Assembly: GCA_003131925.1 (NCBI GenBank)
Contig: PKWC01000072.1
Span: 36,938 to 71,852, forward strand
DNA length: 34,915 bases
Source: Alphaproteobacteria bacterium
GTDB taxonomy: Bacteria > Pseudomonadota > Alphaproteobacteria > Micropepsales > Micropepsaceae
Direction: 5' to 3'
The notes below the pieces were generated by a model, which saw only the letters and a list, made by a program, of their open reading frames with translations, was not told the origin of the DNA and did no database searches. Position numbers and translations under genes: made by a program. Below, piece by piece: positions 15,684-24,643 of the stretch (position 1 is the stretch's first letter; every line of letters starts with the position of its first letter).

Positions 15684-16214
15684 TTATCGCGCTTTCAAAC
15701 CGGCCGGCGTAATATAATCGATCAGAGCGCCCGTTCCCGGTGCGACCTTTGCCCAATCGTCGACGTCGAAATCAAGCACCACGAGCGCGCAGGTCGGGAA
15801 TTTCGCAGCGAGGGCCGCCGCGCGGCTGCGCTCTTCCGCATCGGCCGGCTTGCGCACGAGTTTGCGCGCGAAATCCTCCAGGCCCGGATTGTGGCCGATG
15901 ACGACTACCGCACGCGCGTCTCCACTCTCTGTCCGGATGCATTTCAGGATTGCTGCGGCGGTGGCGTCGTACAGCGAATCGAGGAATCGCGTCTTGGGGT
16001 GAGCGCCGATCTCCGGCGCCGCATATTCCCAGGTCTGCGTCGTGCGGCGCGCATCCGAGCAAAGCACAAGGTCGGGGAGATAACCCTTCTTGCGCATCTC
16101 CGCGCCCATGAAGACGGAATCGCTGCGGCCACGCTCGATGAGCGCGCGCTCCTTGTCATGTTTCTCATCGTGAGGCCCGGCTTTGGCGTGGCGCAATACG
16201 AACAAGCGTTTCAT
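15684..16214 (-). CDS. SixA-type phosphohistidine phosphatase
   Basis: A 176-residue histidine-phosphatase-superfamily protein. The catalytic RHG-like motif is LRHAKA, with Arg8 and nucleophile His9, and the second catalytic His108 is in VVVIGHNPGLEDFA. Lack of large insertions and the CSDARRTTQTW segment fit the SixA branch, which removes phosphate from phosphohistidine of Hpt or PTS proteins. It lies 31 bp downstream of the TerB-like gene on the same strand. Substrate assignment is by family only. Confidence 0.88.
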   Translation of the reverse strand: MKRLFVLRHAKAGPHDEKHDKERALIERGRSDSVFMGAEMRKKGYLPDLVLCSDARRTTQTWEYAAPEIGAHPKTRFLDSLYDATAAAILKCIRTESGDARAVVVIGHNPGLEDFARKLVRKPADAEERSRAAALAAKFPTCALVVLDFDVDDWAKVAPGTGALIDYITPAGLKAR

Positions 16215-16245
16215 GACAGTGCGCTGTTGCTTCGTTCGATACGCC

Positions 16246-16656
16246 TTAGGGGGTCCGGTAGCGCGCCTCGGCCGCGTGGTCGAGCGCGGCAGCGGAGAGT
16301 CTGTCGATTTCGAGACTGCGGCGCAAGAGTTCGATGATGCGGACTTCCTCCAGCATCACGCGCGGTTCGGTGAGAGCGACTTCGAGCGCGAGCCAGTAGG
16401 CCGTCTCGCGCAACGGTTCCGGCAAGGCATCCTTGATCAGGCCCAGCACGGCGTCGAGCCCGTCCTGCTCCTGCAGGATCGCGGCGCATTCCTGCGAGAC
16501 AGCAAGCAGGCGTCGCTCGTCAAACTCACGGAACACCGGCAAGGTGCGGACGATGTCTCCGATCGTGCGCAGTTCTCGCTCGCTCATATTGCCATCGGAG
16601 GCCGAGACGACAACCATCACATAGATCAGTGCCGCGTGGTGGCTTATGGCGTTCAT
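16246..16656 (-). CDS. TerB-like (tellurite resistance family) helical protein
   Basis: A 136-residue all-helical protein with the TerB-fold hallmark VVVSASDGNMSERELRTIGDIV near the N-terminus, in which an acidic turn precedes the second helix. A second acidic/helical half follows (ALEVALTEPRVMLEE...IIELLRRSLEID). TerB domains bind metal and occur in stress proteins; a role in tellurite resistance itself is not implied. It precedes the SixA gene and is divergent from metZ, with the shared upstream region at 16657-16748. Confidence 0.8.
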   Translation of the reverse strand: MNAISHHAALIYVMVVVSASDGNMSERELRTIGDIVRTLPVFREFDERRLLAVSQECAAILQEQDGLDAVLGLIKDALPEPLRETAYWLALEVALTEPRVMLEEVRIIELLRRSLEIDRLSAAALDHAAEARYRTP

Positions 16657-16671
16657 AAAGGCCCTCGAATT

Positions 16672-16713
16672 TGGCGCGACCTTAATGCGCCTTGACCGCG
16701 TGGGGCAAGGCGC
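16672..16713 (+). promoter_or_regulatory. Mutually exclusive hairpins in the metZ leader, possible riboswitch or attenuator
   Basis: GCGCCTTG (16687-16694) pairs perfectly with CAAGGCGC (16706-16713) across an 11-base loop. The same left arm can instead pair with GGCGC at 16672-16676. The loop GGG (16703-16705) can also pair with CCC at 16726-16728, giving an H-type pseudoknot shape just ahead of the metZ ribosome binding region. SAM-II riboswitches have this topology and often precede met genes in alphaproteobacteria, but their conserved nucleotides are not convincingly present. Confidence 0.3.
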
Positions 16714-16748
16714 GTCACCAAACGGCCCGAGAACAGGTGCACAGCATC

Positions 16749-17939
16749 ATGACGACGCACAAGAAACCGGATGGATGGCGGCCGCGCACACTTGCGGTGC
16801 GCGGTGGCCAGATGCGCACGTCGTTCCAGGAAACCGCGGAGCCGCTTTTTCTGACCTCCGGCTACGCCTATGAGTCGGCCGAAGAAGCCGAGGCGCGGTT
16901 CAAGGGTGCGCCCGGCTTCATGTACACGCGCTACGGCAATCCGACGACCGCGATTCTCGAAGCGCGAATCGCAGCGCTGGAGGGAGCGCCCGCCGCGCGC
17001 GCGACTGCAAGCGGAATGGCGGCAGTGACTGCGGCCTTTCTCTGTTGCCTTCGCCATGGCGATCACGTGATTGCCGCCAAGGCCATGTTCGGCGCCTGCC
17101 GCTACGTGATCGAGGACGTACTGGCGCGCTTTGGCATCACTCACACGCTTGTGGACGGTGAGGATCCAGCCCAATGGGCAGACGCGCTGCGGCCCCAGAC
17201 CCGCATGTTCTTCCTGGAGACGCCTGCGAATCCCACTCTTTCTCTTGTCGACCTTCGCGCCGTCTGTGCGATCGCCACGCGCGCGAAGGCGAGAGTGATT
17301 GTCGACAATGCGTTCGCGACTCCCGTTCTGCAGCGACCGATGGAGTTTGGCGCCGATATTGTCGTCCACTCCTCGACGAAATACATCGATGGCCAGGGGC
17401 GCTGTCTCGGCGGCGTGATCCTCTGCGGTGAGGATTTCCTGAAAGAACATCTGCAGATTTTTCTGCGCAACACGGGACCTTCGATAAGTCCCTTCAACGC
17501 CTGGGTGCATCTGAAAAGCCTTGAGACGCTTGGACCGCGCATGGCCGCGCATTGCGCAAATGCAGCCGCGGTCGCGGATTTCCTGTCCGCGCAGAAAATG
17601 ATCTCGCGGGTGCTCTACCCGTTTCGCCAGGACCACCCCCAGCACGAACTCGCGCGCGCGCAGATGGAGGGAGGCGGCGGCGTCGTTGCCTTCGAGATCG
17701 AAGGCGGCAAGCCGGCTGCCTTTCGCTTCGCCAATTCGCTGCAGCTGATCGACATCTCCAACAATCTCGGCGACACAAAAAGCCTGATCACGCATCCCGC
17801 GACGACGACGCATCAGCGCCTGGCGGCAGAGGCCCGCGCCGAGCTCGGAATCACCGACGGAATGTTGCGCCTCTCGGTCGGTCTGGAAGACGAGGCAGAC
17901 CTGTGCGACGACATTGCCAGGGCCCTGCGAACCGTTTGA
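16749..17939 (+). CDS. metZ: O-succinylhomoserine sulfhydrylase
   Basis: A 396-residue PLP enzyme of the Cys/Met-metabolism family. It joins O-succinylhomoserine and sulfide to give homocysteine for methionine synthesis. The PLP lysine is Lys211 in VVHSSTKYIDGQG. FMYTRYGNPTTAILEARIAALEG and FFLETPANPTLSLVDL are typical, and NNLGDTKSLITHPATTTHQR is the substrate-carboxylate-binding region. The CLGGVILCG wording after the lysine favours the MetZ branch over MetB or MetY. ATG 16749 gives the usual N-terminus; the 19 in-frame codons upstream lie in the leader hairpin. It is followed after 13 bp by the OsmC-family gene. Confidence 0.92.
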   Translation: MTTHKKPDGWRPRTLAVRGGQMRTSFQETAEPLFLTSGYAYESAEEAEARFKGAPGFMYTRYGNPTTAILEARIAALEGAPAARATASGMAAVTAAFLCCLRHGDHVIAAKAMFGACRYVIEDVLARFGITHTLVDGEDPAQWADALRPQTRMFFLETPANPTLSLVDLRAVCAIATRAKARVIVDNAFATPVLQRPMEFGADIVVHSSTKYIDGQGRCLGGVILCGEDFLKEHLQIFLRNTGPSISPFNAWVHLKSLETLGPRMAAHCANAAAVADFLSAQKMISRVLYPFRQDHPQHELARAQMEGGGGVVAFEIEGGKPAAFRFANSLQLIDISNNLGDTKSLITHPATTTHQRLAAEARAELGITDGMLRLSVGLEDEADLCDDIARALRTV

Positions 17940-17952
17940 AGGAGGCTTGCCC

Positions 17953-18408
17953 ATGTCGGAACATCGCGCACAACTCCGCTGGAAGCGCACAAGCCACGAC
18001 TTCACCTATGAAAGCTATAATCGCGCCCACGAGATCCTGTTCAAGGATGGCGACATCGTGCTGCCCTCGTCGTCGGCGCCGGAATTTCGTGGCGATCCGG
18101 AGCGCGTCGATCCCGAAGAAGCGTTTGTCGCCTCGCTGTCGGGGTGCCACATGCTGACGTTTCTTGCGATTTGCGCCCGCGAGCGCCTCACGCTCGACGC
18201 TTATGATGACGATGCGAGCGGTCGTCTGGAAAAGGCGGATGGCGGTCGGCTCTGGATGGCGCGCGTGACGCTCCGGCCGCTTGTGCGCTTCGCTCTGGGA
18301 ATCGCTGTAGACGCCGAATTGCTGGCGGCGATTCACCATCACGCCCATGCGGATTGCTTCATCGCCAACTCCGTCAAGACAGAAGTTCTGGTATTGCCGC
18401 GAGCCTGA
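17953..18408 (+). CDS. OsmC/Ohr family protein
   Basis: A 151-residue thiol peroxidase-fold protein. The two redox cysteines are Cys65 in SLSGCHMLTFLAICAR and Cys135 in HADCFIANSVKTEV, positioned as in OsmC/Ohr enzymes that reduce organic hydroperoxides. ATG 17953 follows GGAGG with a 7-base spacer. It sits 13 bp downstream of metZ, so the two are likely co-transcribed, linking sulfur metabolism with peroxide defence (inference). Confidence 0.9.
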   Translation: MSEHRAQLRWKRTSHDFTYESYNRAHEILFKDGDIVLPSSSAPEFRGDPERVDPEEAFVASLSGCHMLTFLAICARERLTLDAYDDDASGRLEKADGGRLWMARVTLRPLVRFALGIAVDAELLAAIHHHAHADCFIANSVKTEVLVLPRA

Positions 18409-18476
18409 AGCCGTGCGTTAACGTCTCGATCGGGAAGTCCTTGCGCGGGATGCCTGCATGGGACGATAGTGATTCG

Positions 18477-18917
18477 ATGGACCAGCATCCCTCAAGCCGG
18501 CCCTCTGCGCCGCGACAGCAACATACTTATGAGCGCACGACGCGCAGCATTCGCGTCGCCGTGAAGCCCGCCTATCTCGACGATCAGTCCGATCCGTCGG
18601 AAGGGCGCTACGTCTGGACTTATGCAATCACGATCGAGAACCGGGGCTCGGAGACCGTTCAGCTTCTTTCGCGTTATTGGCACATCACGGACGCGCGGGG
18701 ACACGTCCAGGAAGTCCGCGGGCCGGGCGTGGTGGGTGCGCAACCGGTGCTCGAACCGGGGCAGGTGTTTGAATATGCGAGCGGTTGCCCATTGCCGACA
18801 CCTTCGGGCGCCATGGTGGGCCGCTATGAATTGCGCGCCGCCTCGGGCGAAACGTTCGAAGCCGACATCCCCATGTTCCTCCTTGAAAGTCCCTACGAGC
18901 GCCGCCAAATCCACTAA
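18477..18917 (+). CDS. apaG: ApaG family protein
   Basis: A 146-residue protein with the ApaG fibronectin-III-like fold: [18 protein letters not shown], then [24 protein letters not shown] and the glycine loop [14 protein letters not shown]. The end ([20 protein letters not shown]) is also typical. ApaG is linked to Co2+/Mg2+ resistance in enterobacteria, by an unknown mechanism. ATG 18477 is used; an in-frame ATG at 18450 would add nine residues. It lies between the OsmC-family gene and folE on the same strand. Confidence 0.9.
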   Translation: MDQHPSSRPSAPRQQHTYERTTRSIRVAVKPAYLDDQSDPSEGRYVWTYAITIENRGSETVQLLSRYWHITDARGHVQEVRGPGVVGAQPVLEPGQVFEYASGCPLPTPSGAMVGRYELRAASGETFEADIPMFLLESPYERRQIH

Positions 18918-18978
18918 AGGTCCGTCATCGAGTTTTTCGCGGACTCGCTGGATCCGAATTTCCGTAAGCGAGAGAACC

Positions 18979-19620
18979 ATGTCCGAATTGCCAAAGTTGT
19001 CTACGCGATCTCTCGCTCCGCCGGCGCTTGGCGCCCGGCCATCGCGCGGGGAAACCGAGCAGGCCGTCCGCACGCTCCTTTTGTGGGCAGGAGATGACCC
19101 TACGCGCGAAGGCCTGCGGGAAACGCCCGCGCGCGTGGCGCGCGCTTTCGAGGACTGGTTTGCCGGCTACGCGATGGACCCCGAAGAATATCTCTCGCGC
19201 ACATTCGAAGAAGTGGAGGGGTACGACGACATGGTCGTGCTGCGCGACATCCGCTTCGAATCTCATTGCGAACATCATCTGGCGCCGATCATCGGCCGCG
19301 TTCATGTGGGTTATTTGCCGACCAACAGGGTCGTTGGCATCTCGAAACTGGCGCGCGTAGTCGAGGCCTATGCAAAGCGGCTGCAGGTGCAAGAGAAGAT
19401 GAACGCCCAGATCGCGCGCTGCATCCAGAAAGTGCTCGAGCCCAAAGGCGTCGCGGTCGTCATCCAGGCCGAGCACCAATGCATGACGACGCGCGGCGTG
19501 CACAAGCCCGGCGTGAGCATGGTGACGTCGACCATGCTCGGTGATTTCCGCAAGAATCCCCTCACGCGGCGGGAGTTCCTGAGCGTGATCGGCAATCCGG
19601 CATCGAGCGCCGGCGATTGA
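18979..19620 (+). CDS. folE: GTP cyclohydrolase I
   Basis: A 213-residue enzyme making 7,8-dihydroneopterin triphosphate from GTP, the first step of folate synthesis. The zinc ligands are visible: Cys97 and His100 in ESHCEHH, and Cys168 in EHQCMTTRG. The family patterns [21 protein letters not shown] and [12 protein letters not shown] are intact. ATG 18979 follows AGCGAGAG; a longer upstream extension overlaps apaG and is not used. It converges with the SIMPL-domain gene, with 15 bp between stops. Confidence 0.96.
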   Translation: MSELPKLSTRSLAPPALGARPSRGETEQAVRTLLLWAGDDPTREGLRETPARVARAFEDWFAGYAMDPEEYLSRTFEEVEGYDDMVVLRDIRFESHCEHHLAPIIGRVHVGYLPTNRVVGISKLARVVEAYAKRLQVQEKMNAQIARCIQKVLEPKGVAVVIQAEHQCMTTRGVHKPGVSMVTSTMLGDFRKNPLTRREFLSVIGNPASSAGD

Positions 19621-19635
19621 CGGTGGGGAGAATCC

Positions 19636-20376
19636 CTAGCGAATCGCGAAGGTCACGCTGACGCTCGCGCTCAAAGTGTCTTCGCCGGCGGCCATGGGCG
19701 GCGCGACGGCAGGCGCGGCCGCCATGCGCGCGGCGCGATACACGGGTTGTGGCATCTCGACGCCGGCTTCGGCTGCCGACAGGATGGGCCCGAGCGCGAA
19801 TCCTCCCGCCTTCGCATAGGTTTGCGCGCGCGAGATTGCGTCCTTCATCGCGTCGGCGCGGGCTTGGGCCAGTAGCGGCTTCGGATCGCGGATCGTGAAC
19901 TCAATGCTGCCGATCGAGTTGGACCCTGAAGAGACGAGGGCATCGAGAGCGGGCCCCAAATTGTCCAGATCGTCCACCGCGACTCGGACTTCGTTCGAAG
20001 TCTGGTAACCAACGATTTTCGCACTCGTGCTGCCGTTGCGGTCGGCCTGATATTGGGGCGTGATCGAGAAGTCCGACGTCTGGATCGATTTGTCGGGAAT
20101 CCCGAGACGCCTGAGCGCCGCGAAAACGCCGTTCATCGCGCGCGTGTTGGCGGAAAGCGCATCTGCCGCCTTGCGGCCCTGACTCACCACGCCTGCCGAG
20201 AGATGCGCCTGATTTGGCACCGCCTTCGCTTGGCCCTCGCCCGAAACCGTGATGGTGCGCTCGAAGGGCACATTTGCAGGTTCGGCGGCATGACCAACGC
20301 AAACGGGCAGCGTCGCGCCCGCACCCAGTGCAATGGTTGTGACGGCAAGTCGCGAGAGGAGATTGGCAAAGCCCAT
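19636..20376 (-). CDS. SIMPL (DUF541) domain periplasmic protein
   Basis: A 246-residue exported protein. A signal peptide (LLSRLAVTTIALGAGATL...GHAAE) is followed by the SIMPL domain: ITVSGEGQAKAVPNQAHLSAGV, SIQTSDFSITPQY and ARADAMKDAISRAQTYAKAGG. It ends with SASVSVTFAIR. Bacterial SIMPL proteins are periplasmic or outer-membrane associated and have been tied to oxidative stress, without a known activity. I use ATG 20376; GTG 20394 is an in-frame alternative. Confidence 0.88.
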   Translation of the reverse strand: MGFANLLSRLAVTTIALGAGATLPVCVGHAAEPANVPFERTITVSGEGQAKAVPNQAHLSAGVVSQGRKAADALSANTRAMNGVFAALRRLGIPDKSIQTSDFSITPQYQADRNGSTSAKIVGYQTSNEVRVAVDDLDNLGPALDALVSSGSNSIGSIEFTIRDPKPLLAQARADAMKDAISRAQTYAKAGGFALGPILSAAEAGVEMPQPVYRAARMAAAPAVAPPMAAGEDTLSASVSVTFAIR

Positions 20377-20534
20377 CGGTGACACGCGCTCCACTGTCCA
20401 ACATTATCTGGCGCGCGACTCGCGGCGAAACTGCGGCGGCGGCGCGGCAAGACATGTCCTGCGGCCGCGCTTCGCGGATCGGGGGGCGAGCACCTTCCGA
20501 ACCGGCAGCCATTTCTGATAGGAGAACATCCTTG

Positions 20535-20608
20535 GGGCCTGTAGCTCAGCTGGTTAGAGCTGACCGCTCATAACGGTCTGGTCGGGGGTTCGAATCCCTC
20601 CGGGCCCA
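20535..20608 (+). tRNA. tRNA with CAT anticodon (tRNA-Ile2 or elongator tRNA-Met)
   Basis: A complete 74-nt cloverleaf: acceptor GGGCCTG/CGGGCCC, D stem GCTC/GAGC, anticodon stem GACCG/CGGTC with loop CTCATAA. The T arm is GGGGG-TTCGAAT-CCCTC and the discriminator is A. CCA is not encoded. A standard G1-C72 pair rules out an initiator. The C-rich acceptor with A73 resembles alphaproteobacterial tRNA-Ile(CAU), which needs TilS lysidine modification, but tRNA-Met cannot be excluded. Confidence 0.93.
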
Positions 20609-20627
20609 CGCTTCGCCCCTACCCACT

Positions 20628-21149
20628 TCATGTGGCGTGTATCGCGTTGACAACCTGGTCGGCGTTAATCGCCGCCATATAGATTGCCGTCAGACTTTCC
20701 ACGCCCGCCCGATCCTCTGCATCGAAACGCGACGGCAGCGGGCTATCGAGATCGAGAACGCCGATCAGCCGATCTCCTGCGATCAAGGGCACGACAAGCT
20801 CTGAGCGGGATGCCGTGTCACAGGCGATATGGCCGGGGAAGACCTCGACGTCGGCGACAACGATCGACTCCCGGCGCGCGGCTGCCGTGCCGCACACGCC
20901 CTGGCCCACGGGGATGCGGACGCAGGCGGGTCTGCCCTGAAAGGGTCCGAGAACGAGCTGGTTCCCGTCGCGCAGAAAATAGAATCCGGTCCAGTTCAAA
21001 TCCGGAAGCGTCTGGAACACCAAGGCGGCGGTGTTGGCGGCATTGGCAACGAGATCGCGTTCTCCTTCCAGCAGCGCTTCGAGCTGTTGGGCGATTTCCC
21101 GGTACAATTCCGGTTTGGGTATATTTCCGATCGCGCGTGCTTCGAACAT
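20628..21149 (-). CDS. msrC: Free methionine-(R)-sulfoxide reductase (GAF domain)
   Basis: A 173-residue GAF-fold enzyme that reduces free Met-R-sulfoxide. The three catalytic cysteines are present with family spacing: Cys76 (RPACVRI), Cys86 (GQGVCGTAA) and Cys110 (FPGHIACD). Flanking patterns NWTGFYFLRDGNQLVLGPFQG and GVLDLDSPLPSRFD confirm the fRMsr family over generic GAF sensors. It is divergent from matB and ends 20 bp from the tRNA. A methionine-repair gene near metZ fits a shared theme, although the two are not in one operon. Confidence 0.92.
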   Translation of the reverse strand: MFEARAIGNIPKPELYREIAQQLEALLEGERDLVANAANTAALVFQTLPDLNWTGFYFLRDGNQLVLGPFQGRPACVRIPVGQGVCGTAAARRESIVVADVEVFPGHIACDTASRSELVVPLIAGDRLIGVLDLDSPLPSRFDAEDRAGVESLTAIYMAAINADQVVNAIHAT

Positions 21150-21247
21150 TGTCTTCTTCCCGGATTGTGATTTCGGCAGAGTCGCGCCGAGACATTCATA
21201 TTGGGTGCAAGCCGCAATGGCCGCAACGCTGAGCGATCGCGCCGCAA

Positions 21248-22782
21248 ATGGATGAAGGCCTCTTCGCGCAAATGCGGGCGGCCATGCCGGAAGGCAACCA
21301 GCCGTTTCTCCGCACCCCCGACGGGCGGCTCCTCTCCTATGCCGACATGCTCGCCTGCTCGGGCCAATTCGCCAATTGTCTCGATGCGGCAGGCCTTCGG
21401 CCTGGCGACAGGCTTGCCGTTCAGGTGGAAAAGAGCGTCGCGTCGCTTCTTCTCTATCTGGCTTGCCTGAGAACGGGTGCGATCTATGTGCCGCTCAATC
21501 CCGCCTACACGCCGGCCGAAATGTCTTATTTCCTCGCGGACGCGGAACCCGCCTGCGTCGTCGCGGCGCCCGGAAAGGCGGCGGCGACTCGATCTCTGAT
21601 TCGCGACAACTCGGTGTTGCTGACACTCGGCGACGATGGACGCGCCGGCTCCTTCGTGGAACGCGCGCGATCAATGTGGAGCGACTTCCGCGACGCAGTG
21701 CGTGCGGGCGACGATGTGGCGGCGATTCTCTATACGTCCGGCACAACGGGGCGCCCGAAGGGTGCGATGCTGACGCAACGAAACCTTGCTTCGAATGCGC
21801 TCGCGCTCCGTGATCTTTGGCGATTCTCGCCGCGCGACGTCCTTCTGCACGCTTTGCCCCTTTTCCACACCCATGGGCTCTTCACGGCCACCAACACCAG
21901 CATGATGGCCGGCGCATCGATGATCCTGCTGCCGAGATTCGATGTCGATGAGGTGTTCGCCCACTTGCCCGAAGCAACAACGATGATGGGCGTTCCGACA
22001 TTCTACACCAGACTTCTTGCCGACTCCCGGCTTGCCCGCGCCCGCGTCGCGCATATGCGACTGTTCATCTCAGGCTCCGCGCCTCTCTTGCCGGAAACCC
22101 ATCGGGCGTGGCTCGATCGCACCGGCCACGCCATTCTCGAGCGCTACGGGATGACCGAGACCAACATGATCGCGTCAAATCCCTATGAAGGGCAGCGAAT
22201 CGCGGGCACGGTCGGGCTTCCGCTCCCCGGAGTCGACCTGCGCATTGCCGATCCGCAAGACGGTTCGCCGCTTCCGTCAAGGCAGGTCGGAATGATCGAA
22301 TTGCGCGGCCCGAACATCTTTAAAGGCTATTGGCGCAAGCCGGAACAGACCGCAGCGGCGTTGCGCGAAGACGGGTTCTTCGTCACCGGCGATCTCGGAA
22401 CGATCGATTCGTCGGGCTACGTACGGATCGCAGGCCGCGTAACGGACCTCGTGATCAGCGGCGGCTTCAATGTCTATCCCAGGGAGATCGAGACGGCGAT
22501 CGATGCGCTTACAGGAGTTGCCGAATCGGCAGTAATCGGTCTGCTCATCCAGATTTTGGTGAAGGCGTGACCGCAATCGTCGTCTTGAGGGATGGCGCCG
22601 TGCTTGGAGAAGCAGACCTGCTCTCTGCGCTTGGCGAGCGCATTGCCAGATACAAATTGCCAAGGCGCGTGTTGTTCGCTCATAAGCTCCCGCGCAATGC
22701 CATGGGCAAAGTCATGAAGAACGTTCTGCGCGAAGTGCATCGCTCGCTGTACGCCCGCGCGGCAAGCGGAAGGCCGTCCTAG
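21248..22782 (+). pseudogene. matB: Malonyl-CoA synthetase (matB), frameshifted near the 3' end
   Basis: The ORF from ATG 21248 gives an adenylate-forming enzyme: P-loop YTSGTTGRPKG (162-172), ALPLFHTHGLF, MMGVPTFYTRL, ISGSAPLL, ILERYGMTETNMIASNPYEG and FFVTGDLGTID. These match MatB, which makes malonyl-CoA from malonate, ATP and CoA. The frame stops at 22570 after VIGLLIQILVKA. The shifted frame from about 22546 continues the family sequence (HPDFGEGVTAIV... to ARYKLPRRVLF and PRNAMGKVMKNVLRE, with the catalytic Lys) and ends at 22782. Losing one base at 22541-22546 explains it. The full length would be about 511 residues, normal for MatB. It is either a recent inactivation or a sequencing error. 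Confidence 0.88.
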
Positions 22783-22806
22783 ATTGCGGAGAAAAGGGGC
22801 AAGAGG

Positions 22807-22824
22807 GCGTCATGAATGTGTCAC
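22807..22824 (+). promoter_or_regulatory. Pho-box-like direct repeat upstream of the porin gene
   Basis: GCGTCAT (22807-22813) and GTGTCAC (22818-22824) are separated by four bases. This matches the two 7-bp half-sites of a PhoB box (CTGTCAT-N4-CTGTCAT) at five of seven positions each. It lies 170 bp ahead of the porin start, farther than usual. Confidence 0.25.
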
Positions 22825-22932
22825 AAGAGTTTCGTACACATGATGCGTCGCTGACGTTTGCGGAGAGCAGTTTGCGTCGACAGGGCGGGGGACCTGTGGA
22901 TGAACCGCCGGGGTTGTTGTCCATAATACCCA

Positions 22933-22961
22933 TTGACTTGATTGTGTAAGTCGTGTTTTAG
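22933..22961 (+). promoter_or_regulatory. Possible sigma-70-type promoter of the porin gene
   Basis: TTGACT (22933-22938) and TTTTAG (22956-22961) are 17 bases apart in a locally AT-rich stretch, 33 bases before the start codon of the porin gene. The -35 is good and the -10 is weak. Confidence 0.4.
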
Positions 22962-22993
22962 GTGTTTACAGCGTACTGCGAGCGGGGAAAATC

Positions 22994-24643
22994 ATGAAAC
23001 TGAAAACCATTCTGTTGGGTGCGGCAGCGTTTGCATGGCTCGTTGGGCCGGCTTTTGCACAGGATGCGGCAAGCGCCGCCGCTCCTGCCGATTCGCCCAA
23101 GAAGCACCACCACCACGCCAATACGCTTGAAGAGCGGCTCGACCGCATGGAGCGGATCATCCAGGAGCAGCAAGCCGAGATTCGCGACCTGAAGGTGCAG
23201 ACCGGACAGGCCAGCGGCGGCGCGTCCGCCACGGCGGCAGCCGCGCCTCCGCAGCCCCAGCCCGAGGTGAGTGCCGCGCAATTCGAGGCGCTGCAGAACC
23301 AGATTTATGAACAGGCGGCGGAGAACAAGAGCCACGCCGTGGTCACCCTCAAGAAGGGCAGGCCGACGATCGCGACGCCCGACGGGAAATATTCGCTGTC
23401 GATCATTTCCCTCGTGCAGGCGGACGCAGCGACGTTTGACGATGCCGCCGTCACCGGCCCGAAAGGCACCCCCGTCCTCAGCCGCAGCGGCTTCAACTTC
23501 CGCCGCGCGCAGATCGGAGTCCAGGGCGTGCTGGGCAGCGATTTCGACTACAAGTTCAACTATGATTTCGGTGGCGCGGGCGGCCAGGAGAGCGGCGCGG
23601 AAAATATCATCACCGGAACTACGCCGCCAACCGTCGCGGTCAATCCAAGCGGCGCGAGGATTCAGTCGGCCTTTGTCACATACAAGGGGATTCTCGATCC
23701 GTTCACCTTCAAGATCGGCGCATTTCCGACGCCTGCCAATCTTGCCGATGCGACCGGAGCCGACGACCTGTTGCTCAATGAACGGCCCTCGCCCGCGCAA
23801 CTGTCGCGAGGGCTGGATGCCGATGACGGGCGCACCGGTGTCGGATTCCAGGGCAACGGAAGCATCTGGTACACCTCGGCCTATCTGACGTCCGACACTG
23901 TTGGCAAAGGCCAGATCGAAGGCCAGGAGGCTTTTGTCGGCCGCGTGGCGATCGCCCCCATTCAGGATCCCGACAGTAATTTCAACATCCATCTCGGCGG
24001 CAATGTCGGCGATGTGTTCCATCCCGAAGGCGTGAATCCGGCGTCTTGCACGACGACTGCGCCGGCTTGCTATCTCGTGTCGTTCTCGGATCGCCCCGAG
24101 CTGCGCGAATGGAACGTCTCCTGGATCAACAGCGGCAACATCAACGCAAAATCCGCCTACAGCGCCGGCGCCGAAGCCGCAGTCAGCTACGGCCCGTTCC
24201 TGCTCGAGGGTGAAAATTTCTGGTACGGCATCAGCCGCCGCGACGCGAGCACCGGCCAGACCAATCCCACCTTCTCGGGTTGGTATATCGAAGGCAGCTG
24301 GGTGCTCACCGGCGAACCGCGCACCTACAGCATGGCGAACGCAGCCTTCCTGCGGCCTGTGCCCGCCAGCGATTTCGACCCCGCCCACGATTCGTGGGGC
24401 GCCTGGGAATTTGCGGCGCGCTACAGCGACGCGGATCTGAACTACGACGTCAACTCGCTTGTCGCGGCGGATCAAGTGCATGGCGGCGATCAGAAGATCT
24501 GGTCGGCAGGGTTCAACTTCTATCCGAACTACAACCTGAAATTCATGCTCGACTGGCAGAACATCGATATCAGCCGGCCGTGGTCGGGCGCGTTCGGCAC
24601 CCGATACGATGCATTTTCGCTGCGGGCCCAAGTCTCGCTTTGA
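22994..24643 (+). CDS. OprO/OprP-type (phosphate-selective) porin
   Basis: A 549-residue outer-membrane protein. A signal peptide (TILLGAAAFAWLVGPAFAQ) is followed by a His-run (KKHHHHA) and a short coiled coil (TLEERLDRMERIIQEQQAEI), often trimerising in porins. A beta-barrel domain starts near residue 130, with FNFRRAQIGVQGVLGSDFDYKFNYDFGG and SAFVTYKG....FKIGAFPTP typical of the porin O/P family. It ends with aromatic-rich strands and the terminal LRAQVSL. ATG 22994 follows GCGGGGAAAATC. Phosphate specificity is by family name only. An antisense ORF of 711 codons across it was discarded. Confidence 0.92.
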   Translation: MKLKTILLGAAAFAWLVGPAFAQDAASAAAPADSPKKHHHHANTLEERLDRMERIIQEQQAEIRDLKVQTGQASGGASATAAAAPPQPQPEVSAAQFEALQNQIYEQAAENKSHAVVTLKKGRPTIATPDGKYSLSIISLVQADAATFDDAAVTGPKGTPVLSRSGFNFRRAQIGVQGVLGSDFDYKFNYDFGGAGGQESGAENIITGTTPPTVAVNPSGARIQSAFVTYKGILDPFTFKIGAFPTPANLADATGADDLLLNERPSPAQLSRGLDADDGRTGVGFQGNGSIWYTSAYLTSDTVGKGQIEGQEAFVGRVAIAPIQDPDSNFNIHLGGNVGDVFHPEGVNPASCTTTAPACYLVSFSDRPELREWNVSWINSGNINAKSAYSAGAEAAVSYGPFLLEGENFWYGISRRDASTGQTNPTFSGWYIEGSWVLTGEPRTYSMANAAFLRPVPASDFDPAHDSWGAWEFAARYSDADLNYDVNSLVAADQVHGGDQKIWSAGFNFYPNYNLKFMLDWQNIDISRPWSGAFGTRYDAFSLRAQVSL

